Positions 51,223 to 60,937 are shown, counted from the stretch's first letter. The stretch: 64,000 bases of DNA from Bryobacterales bacterium (GCA_003142185.1 PLOR01000030.1:1-64000), one strand, 5' to 3'. Numbers and translations: made by a program. Notes: generated by a model from the letters alone, not told the origin.

Positions 51223-53985
51223 ATGATGAGATACGCGAGGGTTACTCTGACTTGGCTTGCCGTGGGGTTGAGTTGCGGCGTCCTGAGTTATGCGCAGTCG
51301 AGCGGTAGTAGTTCGGGGACCATTCGCGGTTCGGTTCTCGATCCGAGCGGAGCCGCGATCAAGGGCGCGGTGGTGGAGATTCAGAACCCGGTTTCTCAGC
51401 TCAATCGCAGCACCGCTACCGACGCGCTTGGGAATTTTGCATTCGCCAACGTCCCGTTCAACAACTATCACTTGTCTGCCAGCGCGTCCGGCTTCCAGGT
51501 CGGCGTCCAGGACGTCAACGTTCGGACATCGGTCCCGGTCGAGCTGAAGATCAACCTGCAACTCGGCGAGTCGAAAGTGACCGTGGATGTGGAAGGTTCG
51601 CAGGATCTGCTGGAGACCGTTCCGACCACGCACACCGATGTCGATCGCGCACTGTTCGACAGGCTCCCGCTCGACAGCCAATCCTCATCGCTCAGCTCGC
51701 TGGTAACGGCCAGCGTTCCCGGCGTCGCCGCCGATTCCGACGGTCTGTTTCATGGACTCGGCGATCACGCGTCCAATTCATTTTCGGTGGACGACCAGCC
51801 CATCACCGACCAGCAAAGCAAGGTTTTCTCGAATCAGATTCCGCTCGATTCGGTGGCGTCGATGGAAGTGATCGAAGGCGCGCCGCCGGCCGAATACGGC
51901 GACAAGACCAGCCTGGTAATCGTGGTGACCACGCGATCCGGCCTGGGCGTCACTCAGCCGCATGGCGAAATCGACGCTACCTACGGCAGCTTCGGCACTG
52001 GCGGCGGCAGCTTCAACCTCGCGTACGGCGGCAACTGGTGGGGCAACTTCATCGCCGCCAGCGGCCTCCAGAGCGGCCGCTTTCTGGACGGACCGGAACT
52101 CGCCGTCATGCACGACCGAGGCAATGAAGAGAATTTCTTCGATCGCGTCGACCTCAAGCCTTCGCAGTCGGACAGTATCAACGTGAACTTCGGCTTCACC
52201 CGGTCGTGGTTCCAGACGCCGAATTCGTTCGACGCCCAGAACGCAACTGCATGGTCCGGGCTGGTGGCGGATAACGGAGGGCTTGGACCGAACGGTGTGC
52301 CGGTGGGCTCGACCGACCAGCGTTCTCAGATCCGCACGTTTAACGTTGCGCCGGCCTGGACCCGCCTGCTCAACCCGCACACCGTACTTACGTTCGGCGG
52401 CTTCGTGCGGCAGGATCAATACAACTATTACCCGAGCGGAAATCCCTTCGCGGACCTGATTCCGGATCTGCAGTCCGAGACCATCGGCCAGAATCGCCGG
52501 CTTACCAATCTCGGCGCGCGCACCAGCGTGTCCTACGTCAGGGGTGTGCACAACATCAAGGCGGGCGTGACGTATCAAGACACCATCATCACGGAGAGAG
52601 ACGCTCTCGGGCTGGTCAATCCTGGCACAAACGCGGTTTGCTTGAATGCCGACGGTAGTCCGAATACGCTCGCGTCGATCACCGATCCGACGCAGTGCAT
52701 GGGCGCGCTGCAGCCCAATCCCGCGTTCAACCCTCTGCTCGGCTGCTACGATCTTACACGGACAGGGTCCTTGCCGGCCTCCGACGGTTGCCCGAATTCT
52801 ACCAGCGGCCTGTATCACTATTACGGCCATGCCGACATTCGTGAGGTGGGCATGTTTATTCAGGACAGCATCACGATTAAGAACTGGTCGTTCAACGTGG
52901 GGTTCCGCGAGGATGTCTACCGCGGCATCACCAGCGCCAGCCAGCCCGAGCCGCGACTGGGGATTGCTTACAATATCAAGCCAACCGGAACCGTGCTGCG
53001 GATTTCCTATGCCCGCTCGCTCGAAACGCCTTTCAACGAGAATCTGGTCCTCTCCAGTCTGGGCTGTAACGATCCGGTGATCAATGCCATCATGTCGGCT
53101 ACCGGACCTTGCGAGACCGCCCCGCTGGGTCCGGGCTGGCGCAACGAGTTCCACGCCGGCTTGCAGCAGGCCTTTGGAAAATACCTGGTAGTGGATGGCG
53201 AATACATTTGGAAGTACACGCACAAAGCTTACGACTTTAGCGTGCTGGGCGCCTCGCCAATCACCTTCCCCATCGAGTGGGACCGCTCCAAGATTCCCGG
53301 CTATGCGGTTCGCGCCAGCATGCCCAATTACCATGGGCTGACCGCGTACGTGGTCTTCTCTCACGTTGCAGCGCGCTTCTTCACGCCGCAGATCAGCGGC
53401 ATTGGCGCCACGCCGGGCGGTGCCACGGTGTTCCGCATCGACCACGACGAGAGCTTCAACGAGACGACGCACGTGCAATACCAGCCATGGAAAAAAGGTC
53501 CGTGGTTCGGCTTCAACTGGCGGTATGACAGCGGGCTGGTCGCGGGGCCAGTGCCGTGCGCTGGCGGCAACTGCGCGAATGGGCCGGACGGGACCGGCTC
53601 GGTGGTGGACGTTTCCAACTTGACGCCGGACCAACAGTTCCAGGCGGGACTCTATTGCGGCAGCGTGCACGCCACCGCGACCACACCAATCAGCCCCACC
53701 GGCCTGTGCGCTGCGTCGCAGTACGGGTCCACGCTACTCAAGATACCGGCCGCCGGCACTGAAAATGACGACCTCAACCCGCCGCGCGTGGCGCCGCGCA
53801 ATCTTTTCGACGTCGCCGTGGGCCACGACAACCTCTTCGGCGGCGACCGCTACAAGTGGAGCGCGCGCCTGACGGTAGTCAATCTGACCAACAAAGAAGC
53901 CCTGTACAATTTCCTGTCGACTTTCAGCGGCACGCACTACGTCACGCCGCGCGCCATCACGGCAACGCTGGGATTCCACTTTTAG
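51223..53985 (+). CDS. TonB-dependent receptor with carboxypeptidase-regulatory domain
   Basis: A 920-residue outer-membrane receptor. A signal peptide (about 1-24) precedes a CarboxypepD_reg-like domain (GTIRGSVLDPSGAAIKGAVVEIQN, about 32-110). A plug domain follows (DRALFDRLPLDSQ..., with SNSFSVDDQPITDQQS and VEVIEGAPPAEYG-like blocks), then the beta-barrel. The C-terminus ends in aromatic FHF, as expected for barrel insertion. It belongs to the Oar-like group frequent in Acidobacteriota. The substrate is unknown. No TonB/ExbBD genes are adjacent. Confidence 0.85.
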   Translation: MMRYARVTLTWLAVGLSCGVLSYAQSSGSSSGTIRGSVLDPSGAAIKGAVVEIQNPVSQLNRSTATDALGNFAFANVPFNNYHLSASASGFQVGVQDVNVRTSVPVELKINLQLGESKVTVDVEGSQDLLETVPTTHTDVDRALFDRLPLDSQSSSLSSLVTASVPGVAADSDGLFHGLGDHASNSFSVDDQPITDQQSKVFSNQIPLDSVASMEVIEGAPPAEYGDKTSLVIVVTTRSGLGVTQPHGEIDATYGSFGTGGGSFNLAYGGNWWGNFIAASGLQSGRFLDGPELAVMHDRGNEENFFDRVDLKPSQSDSINVNFGFTRSWFQTPNSFDAQNATAWSGLVADNGGLGPNGVPVGSTDQRSQIRTFNVAPAWTRLLNPHTVLTFGGFVRQDQYNYYPSGNPFADLIPDLQSETIGQNRRLTNLGARTSVSYVRGVHNIKAGVTYQDTIITERDALGLVNPGTNAVCLNADGSPNTLASITDPTQCMGALQPNPAFNPLLGCYDLTRTGSLPASDGCPNSTSGLYHYYGHADIREVGMFIQDSITIKNWSFNVGFREDVYRGITSASQPEPRLGIAYNIKPTGTVLRISYARSLETPFNENLVLSSLGCNDPVINAIMSATGPCETAPLGPGWRNEFHAGLQQAFGKYLVVDGEYIWKYTHKAYDFSVLGASPITFPIEWDRSKIPGYAVRASMPNYHGLTAYVVFSHVAARFFTPQISGIGATPGGATVFRIDHDESFNETTHVQYQPWKKGPWFGFNWRYDSGLVAGPVPCAGGNCANGPDGTGSVVDVSNLTPDQQFQAGLYCGSVHATATTPISPTGLCAASQYGSTLLKIPAAGTENDDLNPPRVAPRNLFDVAVGHDNLFGGDRYKWSARLTVVNLTNKEALYNFLSTFSGTHYVTPRAITATLGFHF

Positions 53986-54013
53986 GCGCGGCGAGGTTCT
54001 TGGTTTGACGCGA

Positions 54014-54040
54014 TGACCGCTGCCTATGGTCGCGGCTCCG
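54014..54040 (+). repeat. Short repeat, second family, copy 2
   Basis: Near-identical to 49518-49544. Here it overlaps the 3' end of the minus-strand membrane protein gene, so part of the repeat provides that protein's last codons and stop. Confidence 0.6.
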
Positions 54041-56057
54041 TTCGCCGCTTCCATTCGGCGAGTAAGACGCCGGCTAGAAGCAGGCCGGCCATTGACCAGG
54101 AGGCGATTCGGGCGACGAGCATTTCAGTGCCGCCATCGTAAGTGAGCCGGATGACGCAATCGCCTTCGCAACGCGGGCGAATGGCCAGCAGGCCGATCGC
54201 ATCCCCCATTACTTCCCGTGGTTGGCCGTTGATCGTGGCATGCCATCCCTTCGAGTAAGTCAGTTGGACGGATACGAGCTGTCCTTTATTGAGCCGCGCT
54301 TGTATGGTGGCGTCATGCTGATTACGCCAATCGGTTGCCGCTGGCGGCAGCGCGGGGTCGTCCAGCGCGGCAATGTACGGCAGAAGTGGCGCCACATCCA
54401 GGCCGTGGACCGGCGTGCGGCGCGCCAAGGCGGCTTCGGGAATCACGTGGGCCAGACCGGCGGTTCGCTCGGGAACTTCCAGGATTTCGTTGTCGCCCTG
54501 CTCCCACAGCCGGTGCAGCATGCCGTCAAATTTCTTCGGATGAGCAAAAGGGTGATACGCCTCCGTGCTTGCCGCGCCGTCCATCGCGATCGCTTGCACG
54601 CCGAACGCCTTCAGCCAGATCAGCGAATAATATGCGCCCCGATTTCCCGCGTTTTGGTCCGTATAGACCGTATACCCAGCGACCAGGCTTTCAAAGTTGG
54701 GCGAACTCTGGTCGCAGCAGCCGGCGAGCTGCGGCGTGTCCGTGAAGGCGTTCAGCCACACAGACATGGAACCCGGGGCGAAGACTCGCGTGTACGGCCC
54801 GTTGCGGTTGAGCCAATCGGCGACGCGGTACTCGATGGTCTGGCGAATGTCGATCGGACGCATTAACTGCCTGCCATACAGGCTATAGTTCCAGACTTGC
54901 ACGCCAGTCAGCAGGCAGGCTACGCCAATGCCAATCCTGCTCCAGAACCGGGGTAACCGGGATAATGCCGGCCATAACGCGAATACCGCCAGGATTGTGA
55001 CGGCTAACTCGAATAACAGATGAAATCGCTGCGGCTGCGGGAGAAGATACTTGCCATGGGAAGCGGCGACGATGACCGCGCCCGAAATCAAAGTAAGCAG
55101 CGCGGAGAATCGAATCAGCCCGGATGCCCGCCAGCGCAGTAACACGAACCGCAACGCACAGCACGCAATGGCCAGCATCAACATCCACATGAACTGCCGC
55201 AAACCGATTCCATAGGCACCCCCCGCGCGCTGCGCGTTCCCGAAAACCACGCGAACCGTCGAAGGCGGGCACCAAGGGGACGCGATCGCATATCCCACAA
55301 TCGCAACCAGAGACACCAGACCGGCGGCGCGGAGTATGTCGAAACGTTGCTTGGAACAGATCCAGGCGATCAGAACCATGGTCAAAGCCACCGCCCCCGG
55401 CCAGTTCGTCAGGACAACGGCCATACAGGCCAGAACAGCCAAGAAGAAGTGGATCGGCCGGCGGCTGGTGAAGGCGAGTTCCAGAGTCAGGATCGCCAGC
55501 GGGATCAGTGCCAGCGACGCTACGTGCGGTCCTTCGCCATAATGGACGACGCACTGCAGCCTGCGGGCGTGCAGCAGGCCGCCGATATCGGCGCGGATTT
55601 CCGGCAGCAACGCCGCGGACGGCGAAAACAAGGAGTACAGCAGCCCTGCCGCAAAGCTCGGCGCCGTGCGGCCGGTGAGTTTCTTGAGAAGCCAGAAGAG
55701 CGTGACCGGTCCCAGGCAATAGAAGAACGCCGTGACCGCGTGGTAGGCTAGCGCCGGCGAAATGCGGACGGTGGCCGATACCAGCGCCACCAGCGCATGC
55801 AGCAGCGGCGGATACGTGTTCTGAAACGGCATGCCGCCGAACCAGAGCGGGCACCAATAGAGATCTCCTGCGTGGTCGCGCATGTAGCGTGCCAAGGCAA
55901 TGAAGACGCCTTCCACCGAGCTCATCTGATCCAGGTACTCGACGCGGTAGAGCGGCGCGCAAATCAGCGCGTTCAAGCCAAACAGAACGAGCGACGGAAT
56001 CAGCACGCGCCAAAGGCGGCGATCGGTGGGGTCGAGTGGTTTAGCGCGGCTGGGCAT
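54024..56057 (-). CDS. PTPS-related large membrane protein
   Basis: A 677-residue polytopic protein with about eleven helices to residue 430, followed by a soluble C-terminal domain and a final helix. The early MRDHAGDLYWCPLWFGGMPFQNTYPPLLHAL segment is typical of the '6-pyruvoyl-tetrahydropterin synthase-related' membrane family, which resembles GT-C glycosyltransferases. It is unrelated to the pterin enzyme in function. The ATG at 56057 fits better than 56132. The last codons (RTEPRP) are encoded by an interspersed repeat. Confidence 0.7.
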   Translation of the reverse strand: MPSRAKPLDPTDRRLWRVLIPSLVLFGLNALICAPLYRVEYLDQMSSVEGVFIALARYMRDHAGDLYWCPLWFGGMPFQNTYPPLLHALVALVSATVRISPALAYHAVTAFFYCLGPVTLFWLLKKLTGRTAPSFAAGLLYSLFSPSAALLPEIRADIGGLLHARRLQCVVHYGEGPHVASLALIPLAILTLELAFTSRRPIHFFLAVLACMAVVLTNWPGAVALTMVLIAWICSKQRFDILRAAGLVSLVAIVGYAIASPWCPPSTVRVVFGNAQRAGGAYGIGLRQFMWMLMLAIACCALRFVLLRWRASGLIRFSALLTLISGAVIVAASHGKYLLPQPQRFHLLFELAVTILAVFALWPALSRLPRFWSRIGIGVACLLTGVQVWNYSLYGRQLMRPIDIRQTIEYRVADWLNRNGPYTRVFAPGSMSVWLNAFTDTPQLAGCCDQSSPNFESLVAGYTVYTDQNAGNRGAYYSLIWLKAFGVQAIAMDGAASTEAYHPFAHPKKFDGMLHRLWEQGDNEILEVPERTAGLAHVIPEAALARRTPVHGLDVAPLLPYIAALDDPALPPAATDWRNQHDATIQARLNKGQLVSVQLTYSKGWHATINGQPREVMGDAIGLLAIRPRCEGDCVIRLTYDGGTEMLVARIASWSMAGLLLAGVLLAEWKRRTEPRP

Positions 56058-56280
56058 GAAGCAAGGTTCGAGTGTAGCGCACTGCCAGCCCAGCCAGGCG
56101 CCGGGCTTCAGGGCGTCCAGTTTCGGCAACATCTGCGTACCGGGGTGCAGATCTTACACCGCATCCCGAATCATGCCGTAGGCGCAAATGTGTGCACCGT
56201 AAGGAGAAGACGGCATCGAAGTTATCGCCAGCACACTGGAAGCCGATGTGCTCTACGGAAGCCGAAGAGGAGAACTTTGA

Positions 56281-56973
56281 ATGCGTAAAACACTGGTAGC
56301 CATTTTGGCAGTTGCGGGTTCCATGAGTGCCGTGGCTTTCGCGGCGGACAGAGAAGTCAAGGTTGAGGACAGGCTGGACGCTTCGGCCGACGCGTTGACG
56401 GATATGATGAGGGCTGCCGACAAAGGTATTCCCCAAGATTTGATAAATAAGGCGAAATGCGTGGTTGTCGTGCCAGGCATGAAAAAGGCCGGATTCATCT
56501 TCGGCGCGAAGTATGGCAGCGGGTTCGCGGTATGCCGCGAGCACGGCGGCATGGGTTGGAGCGCGCCGGCCGCGATGCGGGTTGAAGGTGGCAGCGTCGG
56601 ATTCCAGATTGGCCTTTCGGAGACCGATGTTGTATTGCTGGTGATGAACGATGGCGGAATGAGGCACCTCTTGTCCGACAAGTTCACGCTGGGCGGAGAA
56701 GCGACCGCGGCGGCGGGCCCGGTTGGCCGCGACCTGGCCGCTGAAACGGACGCCATGATGAGCGCGGAAATGCTATCGTATTCCCGGTCTCACGGGCTGT
56801 TCGCGGGCATCTCGCTGGAAGGCGCGACGCTCCGTCCGGATGGGGATAGCAACCGGGAACTCTATGGCCGCGACGTAACGAATCGCGAAATTCTGACCGG
56901 CGACATCAAAACTCCGGCAATCGCGGGCAGGTTTGAACACGCGCTGAATCGCGACTCAGCCGAACGCCAATAG
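56281..56973 (+). CDS. SYLF (Ysc84) lipid-binding domain protein
   Basis: A 230-residue exported protein: signal peptide (to about residue 21), then a SYLF/Ysc84 domain with IPQDLINKAKCVVVVPGMKKAGFIFGAKYGSG and DVVLLVMNDGGMRHLLSDKFTLGGEATAAAGPVGR. The domain binds phosphoinositides in eukaryotes. In bacteria these periplasmic proteins are of unknown function. Strong AGGAG precedes the ATG. A perfect hairpin follows its stop. Confidence 0.85.
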   Translation: MRKTLVAILAVAGSMSAVAFAADREVKVEDRLDASADALTDMMRAADKGIPQDLINKAKCVVVVPGMKKAGFIFGAKYGSGFAVCREHGGMGWSAPAAMRVEGGSVGFQIGLSETDVVLLVMNDGGMRHLLSDKFTLGGEATAAAGPVGRDLAAETDAMMSAEMLSYSRSHGLFAGISLEGATLRPDGDSNRELYGRDVTNREILTGDIKTPAIAGRFEHALNRDSAERQ

Positions 56974-56991
56974 AGGTGTGCAGCTTTGCAG

Positions 56992-57011
56992 GGGCCGGGC
57001 ACGCCCGGCCC
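56992..57011 (+). terminator. Strong hairpin after the SYLF gene
   Basis: A perfect 9-bp stem, GGGCCGGGC/GCCCGGCCC with a two-base loop, 19 bases after the stop codon. No T-run follows. A second hairpin with 9-bp arms GACAGACCA/TGGTCTGTC lies at 57073-57100, between the convergent genes. Confidence 0.5.
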
Positions 57012-57108
57012 AGAGGTAGGACGGACGATCGGCTTGTGTCGTCTGTCAGGGTCTCGTGCTCTGTCGAGTGATGACAGACCACGAAAAGCGATGGTCTGTC
57101 CCACCTTA

Positions 57109-57511
57109 TTACTCCGGAGGCGCGCCGCGGGTTGAACGCATCGAGCGGGCGATGAGTCCCAGGCCGCCTACCAGCAGCACCAGCATGATGATTGTGTGGA
57201 TCAGGCTGGTCGGCTGGAAGTAGATGTGCATGTTGGCAATCACGCCGGCAAAAATGAAAATCGCTCCCGCGCAGGTCAGCAGCCATCCGGGGATGCTGCG
57301 GCCGTTCCAGAATAATAGTCCCACGCCAAATCAGCAAGGGTATGAGCGTGATACCGAAGGAGCTTCCGCCATAGAAACTCCAATAGGAGCCGACCACGGT
57401 TACCCGGTCGGCCAGAAAATATGCGCCGGCGCACGTCATGATGAAGCCCATCACAAAGTGGCCGAGTCCACCTGGGGTTCCACCCACGTCGCTGAAACGA
57501 CGATCTTCCAT
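57109..57511 (-). pseudogene. Frameshifted small membrane-protein gene
   Basis: Two reading frames join into one gene. The first (from ATG 57511) encodes MEDRRFSDVGGTPGGLGHF plus two hydrophobic stretches ending FGITLIPLLI. The second continues seamlessly as GVGLLFWNGRSIPGW with two more helices and stops at 57109. One extra base in the AAA run at 57328-57330 (plus-strand view) breaks the frame. Without it a protein of about 133 residues with four helices results. It could be a true pseudogene or a sequencing or assembly error. Function unknown. Confidence 0.7.
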
Positions 57512-57574
57512 GAGCCGAGGATAACAGAAGTGCAGGCCGGCGGTCGCCGCACTGATTTGCCGGCATCCGGCCCC

Positions 57575-58129
57575 TCAGTTGTCCATTTTCTCGGCTTCCT
57601 CCAATGAAATGGGGGCCTGCTTCTGGATGTCGATGGCGAACTTCAGTTGCCGTTCGGTCGGGTGGAACGCGTTGACCAGCGGCATCGTGATGTCAACCAG
57701 TTCGGCTGATTGGTATTTCGCGAGCGCGTCTTTGTCCCACTTGGAGACAATCGCGCTGACGCCCGCGGCTTTGGCGATCTCGGGTAGCTTGTCCTGAATG
57801 TTCTTCAGAATGTCGTCGACCGGCGCGGTGCTGAAGCCCTGCTTGTGCACGAGGGTTTGTTGGGCTTTGCCCTGCGCCTCCAGCTCCGCAACCCGTTTCT
57901 GATTTCCCGCGGCCTTGGCCGCGTTATACTCGGCCCTCATGGCCGCCAGTTGCTTGCCGGTGGAGGCTTGCCAGGCTTCGGAATTGCCGAATGCCACCGC
58001 GATCGCCCGCGAGTCGTACACGCCGACCCGCACCTTCGCGCCGGATGAATTCGCGGGCTCCTGTGCCGGCGCGGAGGCTGCGCACAGCGAGAGACAAGCC
58101 GCGGAAACGATGATTTCGATTGCTTTCAT
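57575..58129 (-). CDS. Skp/OmpH-like periplasmic protein
   Basis: A 184-residue exported protein with a signal peptide (cleavage near PAQE, residue 23) and a long charged helical region (about 60-110, MRAEYNAAKAAGNQKRVAELEAQGKAQ). The tail AAGVSAIVSKWDKDALAKYQSAELVDIT resembles the OmpH/Skp pattern, so a chaperone role is suggested but weakly supported. The start ATG at 58129 is well placed. No outer-membrane assembly gene is next to it. Confidence 0.6.
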   Translation of the reverse strand: MKAIEIIVSAACLSLCAASAPAQEPANSSGAKVRVGVYDSRAIAVAFGNSEAWQASTGKQLAAMRAEYNAAKAAGNQKRVAELEAQGKAQQTLVHKQGFSTAPVDDILKNIQDKLPEIAKAAGVSAIVSKWDKDALAKYQSAELVDITMPLVNAFHPTERQLKFAIDIQKQAPISLEEAEKMDN

Positions 58130-58287
58130 TGGTAGAATCTCCTTACGCTCTTGTGACGGCGCACAGAGCTCGGCCGCGCGGCAACGGTAACACCTGTTGC
58201 CACAACCATTTTGTCAAATCGTTCCTCTGAATGGAAGTAACCGAAGGCAGCGCGGCGGGGTTCTGCTAACCTGAAGCCATACCCGCC

Positions 58288-60900
58288 ATGGGCATTGCCC
58301 GCAAACCGGAAGTGATGAGTCCGGCCGGATACTGGCCGCAACTGGAAGCCGCCCTCGATGCCGGCGCCGACGCGGTGTATTTCGGCCTGCGGCACTTCAC
58401 GGCCCGCGCCAAGGTGGGCTTCGCGCTTGGCGAATTGCCGCAAGCGATGGCTGCGCTGCACCGCCGCGGCGCGCGCGGCTTCGTGACGTTCAACACGCTG
58501 GTGTTCGATCACGAGCTGCGGGAAGCGGCGCGCGCGCTGGCGGCGATCGCCGAAGCCGGCGCAGACGCCATCATCGTGCAGGACCTGGGGATTTTGAAGC
58601 TGGCGCGGGCGATTGCGCCGGATCTGGAGCTTCACGCCAGCACGCAGATGAGCGTTACCAGCGCCGCCGGGGTGCGCCTGGCGCAGAGCCTGGGCGCACG
58701 GCGCGTCACCCTGGCGCGCGAGCTTTCTCTCGCCGAGGTGCGCGCCATTCGCGCCGAAACAAGCTGCGAGCTGGAGATCTTCGTTCACGGCGCGCTGTGC
58801 GTGGCCTATTCCGGGCAGTGCTTTTCAAGCGAGGCCTGGGGCGGCCGCAGCGCCAATCGCGGCCAGTGCGCGCAGGCCTGCCGCTTGCCATACGAGTTGA
58901 TTGTGGATGGCAAAGTGAAGCCGCTGGGCGACGCCCGCTATCTGCTTTCGCCGGGCGACCTGTTCGCGCTGCGGCAGATACCGGAGATCGTCGGGATCGG
59001 CATCGCCGCACTGAAGATCGAAGGCCGCTACAAAGACGCGGATTACGTCTCGCTCACCACGCGCGCTTATCGGCAAGCGGTGGACGCCGCGTGGGAAGGC
59101 CGCGAGGCCAATATCGACACGCGCCAGGAGCTCGATCTGGAGCAGGTTTACTCGCGCGGATCGGGCCCGCACTTTTTGAACGGCACGGATCACCAGGCGC
59201 TGGTGCGCGGGCGCGCGCCCCGTCATCGCGGCGTCCGGATGGGACGCGTGACCGCAATTTCGGAAACCGGCGTGACCATCGATCCGGCCGAAGCGCACCA
59301 GTTGGCGCCGCTCAAACCCGGCGATGGAGTGGTGTTCGACGCCGCCGATTGGCGCAGCCCGGAAGAGCCGGAGGAAGGCGGACGCATTTTCGAGGTGCTG
59401 CCGCGCGGCGGCGCCATTGAGTTGCGCTTCGCCAACCGCGCGCTGGACCACGCCCGCATACGCCGCGGCGACCTGGTCTGGCGCACCAACGATCCGGAGC
59501 TCGAAAAGCGTATCCGCGCGCTTCCCGCTGAACGGCTGCCGGTGAGCGTGCGCGTCACCGCGCCGGAAGGCGCGCCGCTCACCGCCGTGTGGGAAGCCGG
59601 CGGCATTCAGGTTACGGTGGAATCCGCTGCGCCGCTCGGCGGAGCACGCAACCGGGCGCTCGATGCCGAGCTGCTGCGCGAGCAGTTCTCCCGGCTGGGC
59701 AACACGCCCTACCGGCTGGCCGGTCTCGAATTGACGGTGGAGGGCGCGCCGTTCGCGCCAGCGTCGCTGCTCAATCAGTTGCGGCGCGATGCGGTGGAGC
59801 GGCTGGAAGCGGCGGCGACAACGCCGCAGCCGATCGAGATACGGGATCCGATGACGGTGCTCGATGAAATCGTAAGCATCGGAGCGGGTGGAGAGGTTGG
59901 CAGGCGAAATCCGCTTCGGACCCGAAAACCGGGGCGCCCGCCCCACTTTGCTGCCGGCGGACTTAGCGAGGCAGTGGGGCAGGCGCCCCGGTTTTCAGGT
60001 CCGAAGCGGATTTCGCCTGCCAACCGGATGGAGTCCGGCTTGCATCTCCTGGTGCGCACGCCAGAGCAACTGGATGCCGCCATCGAGTTTCGCCCGGCCA
60101 GTATCACGCTCGATTACCTGGATCTCTACGGCCTCAAGCCGTCGCTCGAACGGGTGCGCGCGGCCGGCCTAAGCCCGCGCGTGGCCAGCCCGCGCATCCT
60201 GAAGCCGGGCGAGGAGCGGGTGGCCGATTTCCTGCTGAGCTGCGATTGCCCGATCCTGGTGCGTTCGGCCGGCTTGCTCGAGGCGCTGCGAGGCCGGCCT
60301 CACGCCGCGCTGGCGGGCGATTTCAGCCTCAACGCGGCCAACGCCATCACCGCCGCGGAGCTGCTGGCGCTGGGCCTGGATTCGATCGCGCCCACGCACG
60401 ATTTGAATGCGGCGCAGGTGGCGGACCTGGCGCGGGCCGTGGGCGCGAGCCGCATGGAGACGGTGGCGTTCCACCACATGCCGGTCTTCCACACCGAGCA
60501 CTGCGTGTTCTGCCGTTTTCTTTCGACCGGATCGAGCTATCGGGATTGCGGCCGGCCCTGCGACGAACATCGTCTAGCGCTACGAGACTCGAGCGGCCGC
60601 GCGCATCCCGTGATGGCTGACGTCGGTTGCCGCAACACTGTCTTCGGTGCCGAGGCGCAACAAGCTGCCGCGCACTTGGAAGCGTGGCTGGCGGCGGGCA
60701 TCCGTCATTTTCGATTGGAATTCGCGCACGAATCGGCGGCGCAGGTGTCGGCGGTTTCGCAGGCCTTCGCGGAGGCGCTTGCCGGGCATCTCGACGCCGG
60801 CGAACTGGCGCGGAGACTCGCCCGCATCTCGCCAGGCGGCATCACCGAAGGCAGCCTCTTCGTGCCGCCGGATTATCTCGAGCTGCCGGTGCTGCAGTAA
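58288..60900 (+). CDS. U32 family peptidase with DUF3656, carrying a repeat insertion
   Basis: An 870-residue collagenase-like U32 protein. The N-terminal peptidase domain (about 1-330) has DAGADAVYFGLRHFTARAKVGFAL, and the U32 signature cysteine block reads EIFVHGALCVAYSGQCFSS...NRGQCAQACRLPYEL. A DUF3656-like region follows. The C-terminal part (from about 580) has a second TIM-barrel-like half with CVFCRFLSTGSSYRDCGRPC. Between them, residues about 537-579 derive from a 130-bp palindromic insertion that keeps the frame open. U32 proteins act in RNA or tRNA modification (such as YegQ/RlhA/TrhP types) or proteolysis. The exact role is not settled here. Confidence 0.83.
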   Translation: MGIARKPEVMSPAGYWPQLEAALDAGADAVYFGLRHFTARAKVGFALGELPQAMAALHRRGARGFVTFNTLVFDHELREAARALAAIAEAGADAIIVQDLGILKLARAIAPDLELHASTQMSVTSAAGVRLAQSLGARRVTLARELSLAEVRAIRAETSCELEIFVHGALCVAYSGQCFSSEAWGGRSANRGQCAQACRLPYELIVDGKVKPLGDARYLLSPGDLFALRQIPEIVGIGIAALKIEGRYKDADYVSLTTRAYRQAVDAAWEGREANIDTRQELDLEQVYSRGSGPHFLNGTDHQALVRGRAPRHRGVRMGRVTAISETGVTIDPAEAHQLAPLKPGDGVVFDAADWRSPEEPEEGGRIFEVLPRGGAIELRFANRALDHARIRRGDLVWRTNDPELEKRIRALPAERLPVSVRVTAPEGAPLTAVWEAGGIQVTVESAAPLGGARNRALDAELLREQFSRLGNTPYRLAGLELTVEGAPFAPASLLNQLRRDAVERLEAAATTPQPIEIRDPMTVLDEIVSIGAGGEVGRRNPLRTRKPGRPPHFAAGGLSEAVGQAPRFSGPKRISPANRMESGLHLLVRTPEQLDAAIEFRPASITLDYLDLYGLKPSLERVRAAGLSPRVASPRILKPGEERVADFLLSCDCPILVRSAGLLEALRGRPHAALAGDFSLNAANAITAAELLALGLDSIAPTHDLNAAQVADLARAVGASRMETVAFHHMPVFHTEHCVFCRFLSTGSSYRDCGRPCDEHRLALRDSSGRAHPVMADVGCRNTVFGAEAQQAAAHLEAWLAAGIRHFRLEFAHESAAQVSAVSQAFAEALAGHLDAGELARRLARISPGGITEGSLFVPPDYLELPVLQ
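59896..60025. repeat. Palindromic insertion inside the U32 gene
   Basis: Two copies of the long GGCAGGC element in inverted orientation (59896-59947 and 59973-60025) with a 25-bp spacer. It is translated in frame as about 43 extra residues. A third copy lies in the gap at 38499-38549. Confidence 0.8.
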
Positions 60901-60937
60901 GCTCAAGCGCGGTCCTGCCCGCAGCGTCGAGATTAAG

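Noticed and set aside
51778-53670. 630-codon minus-strand ORF opposite the TonB receptor gene
   Set aside because: Arg/Val-rich translation with no domain logic. The plus strand carries a complete receptor with signal peptide and barrel end.
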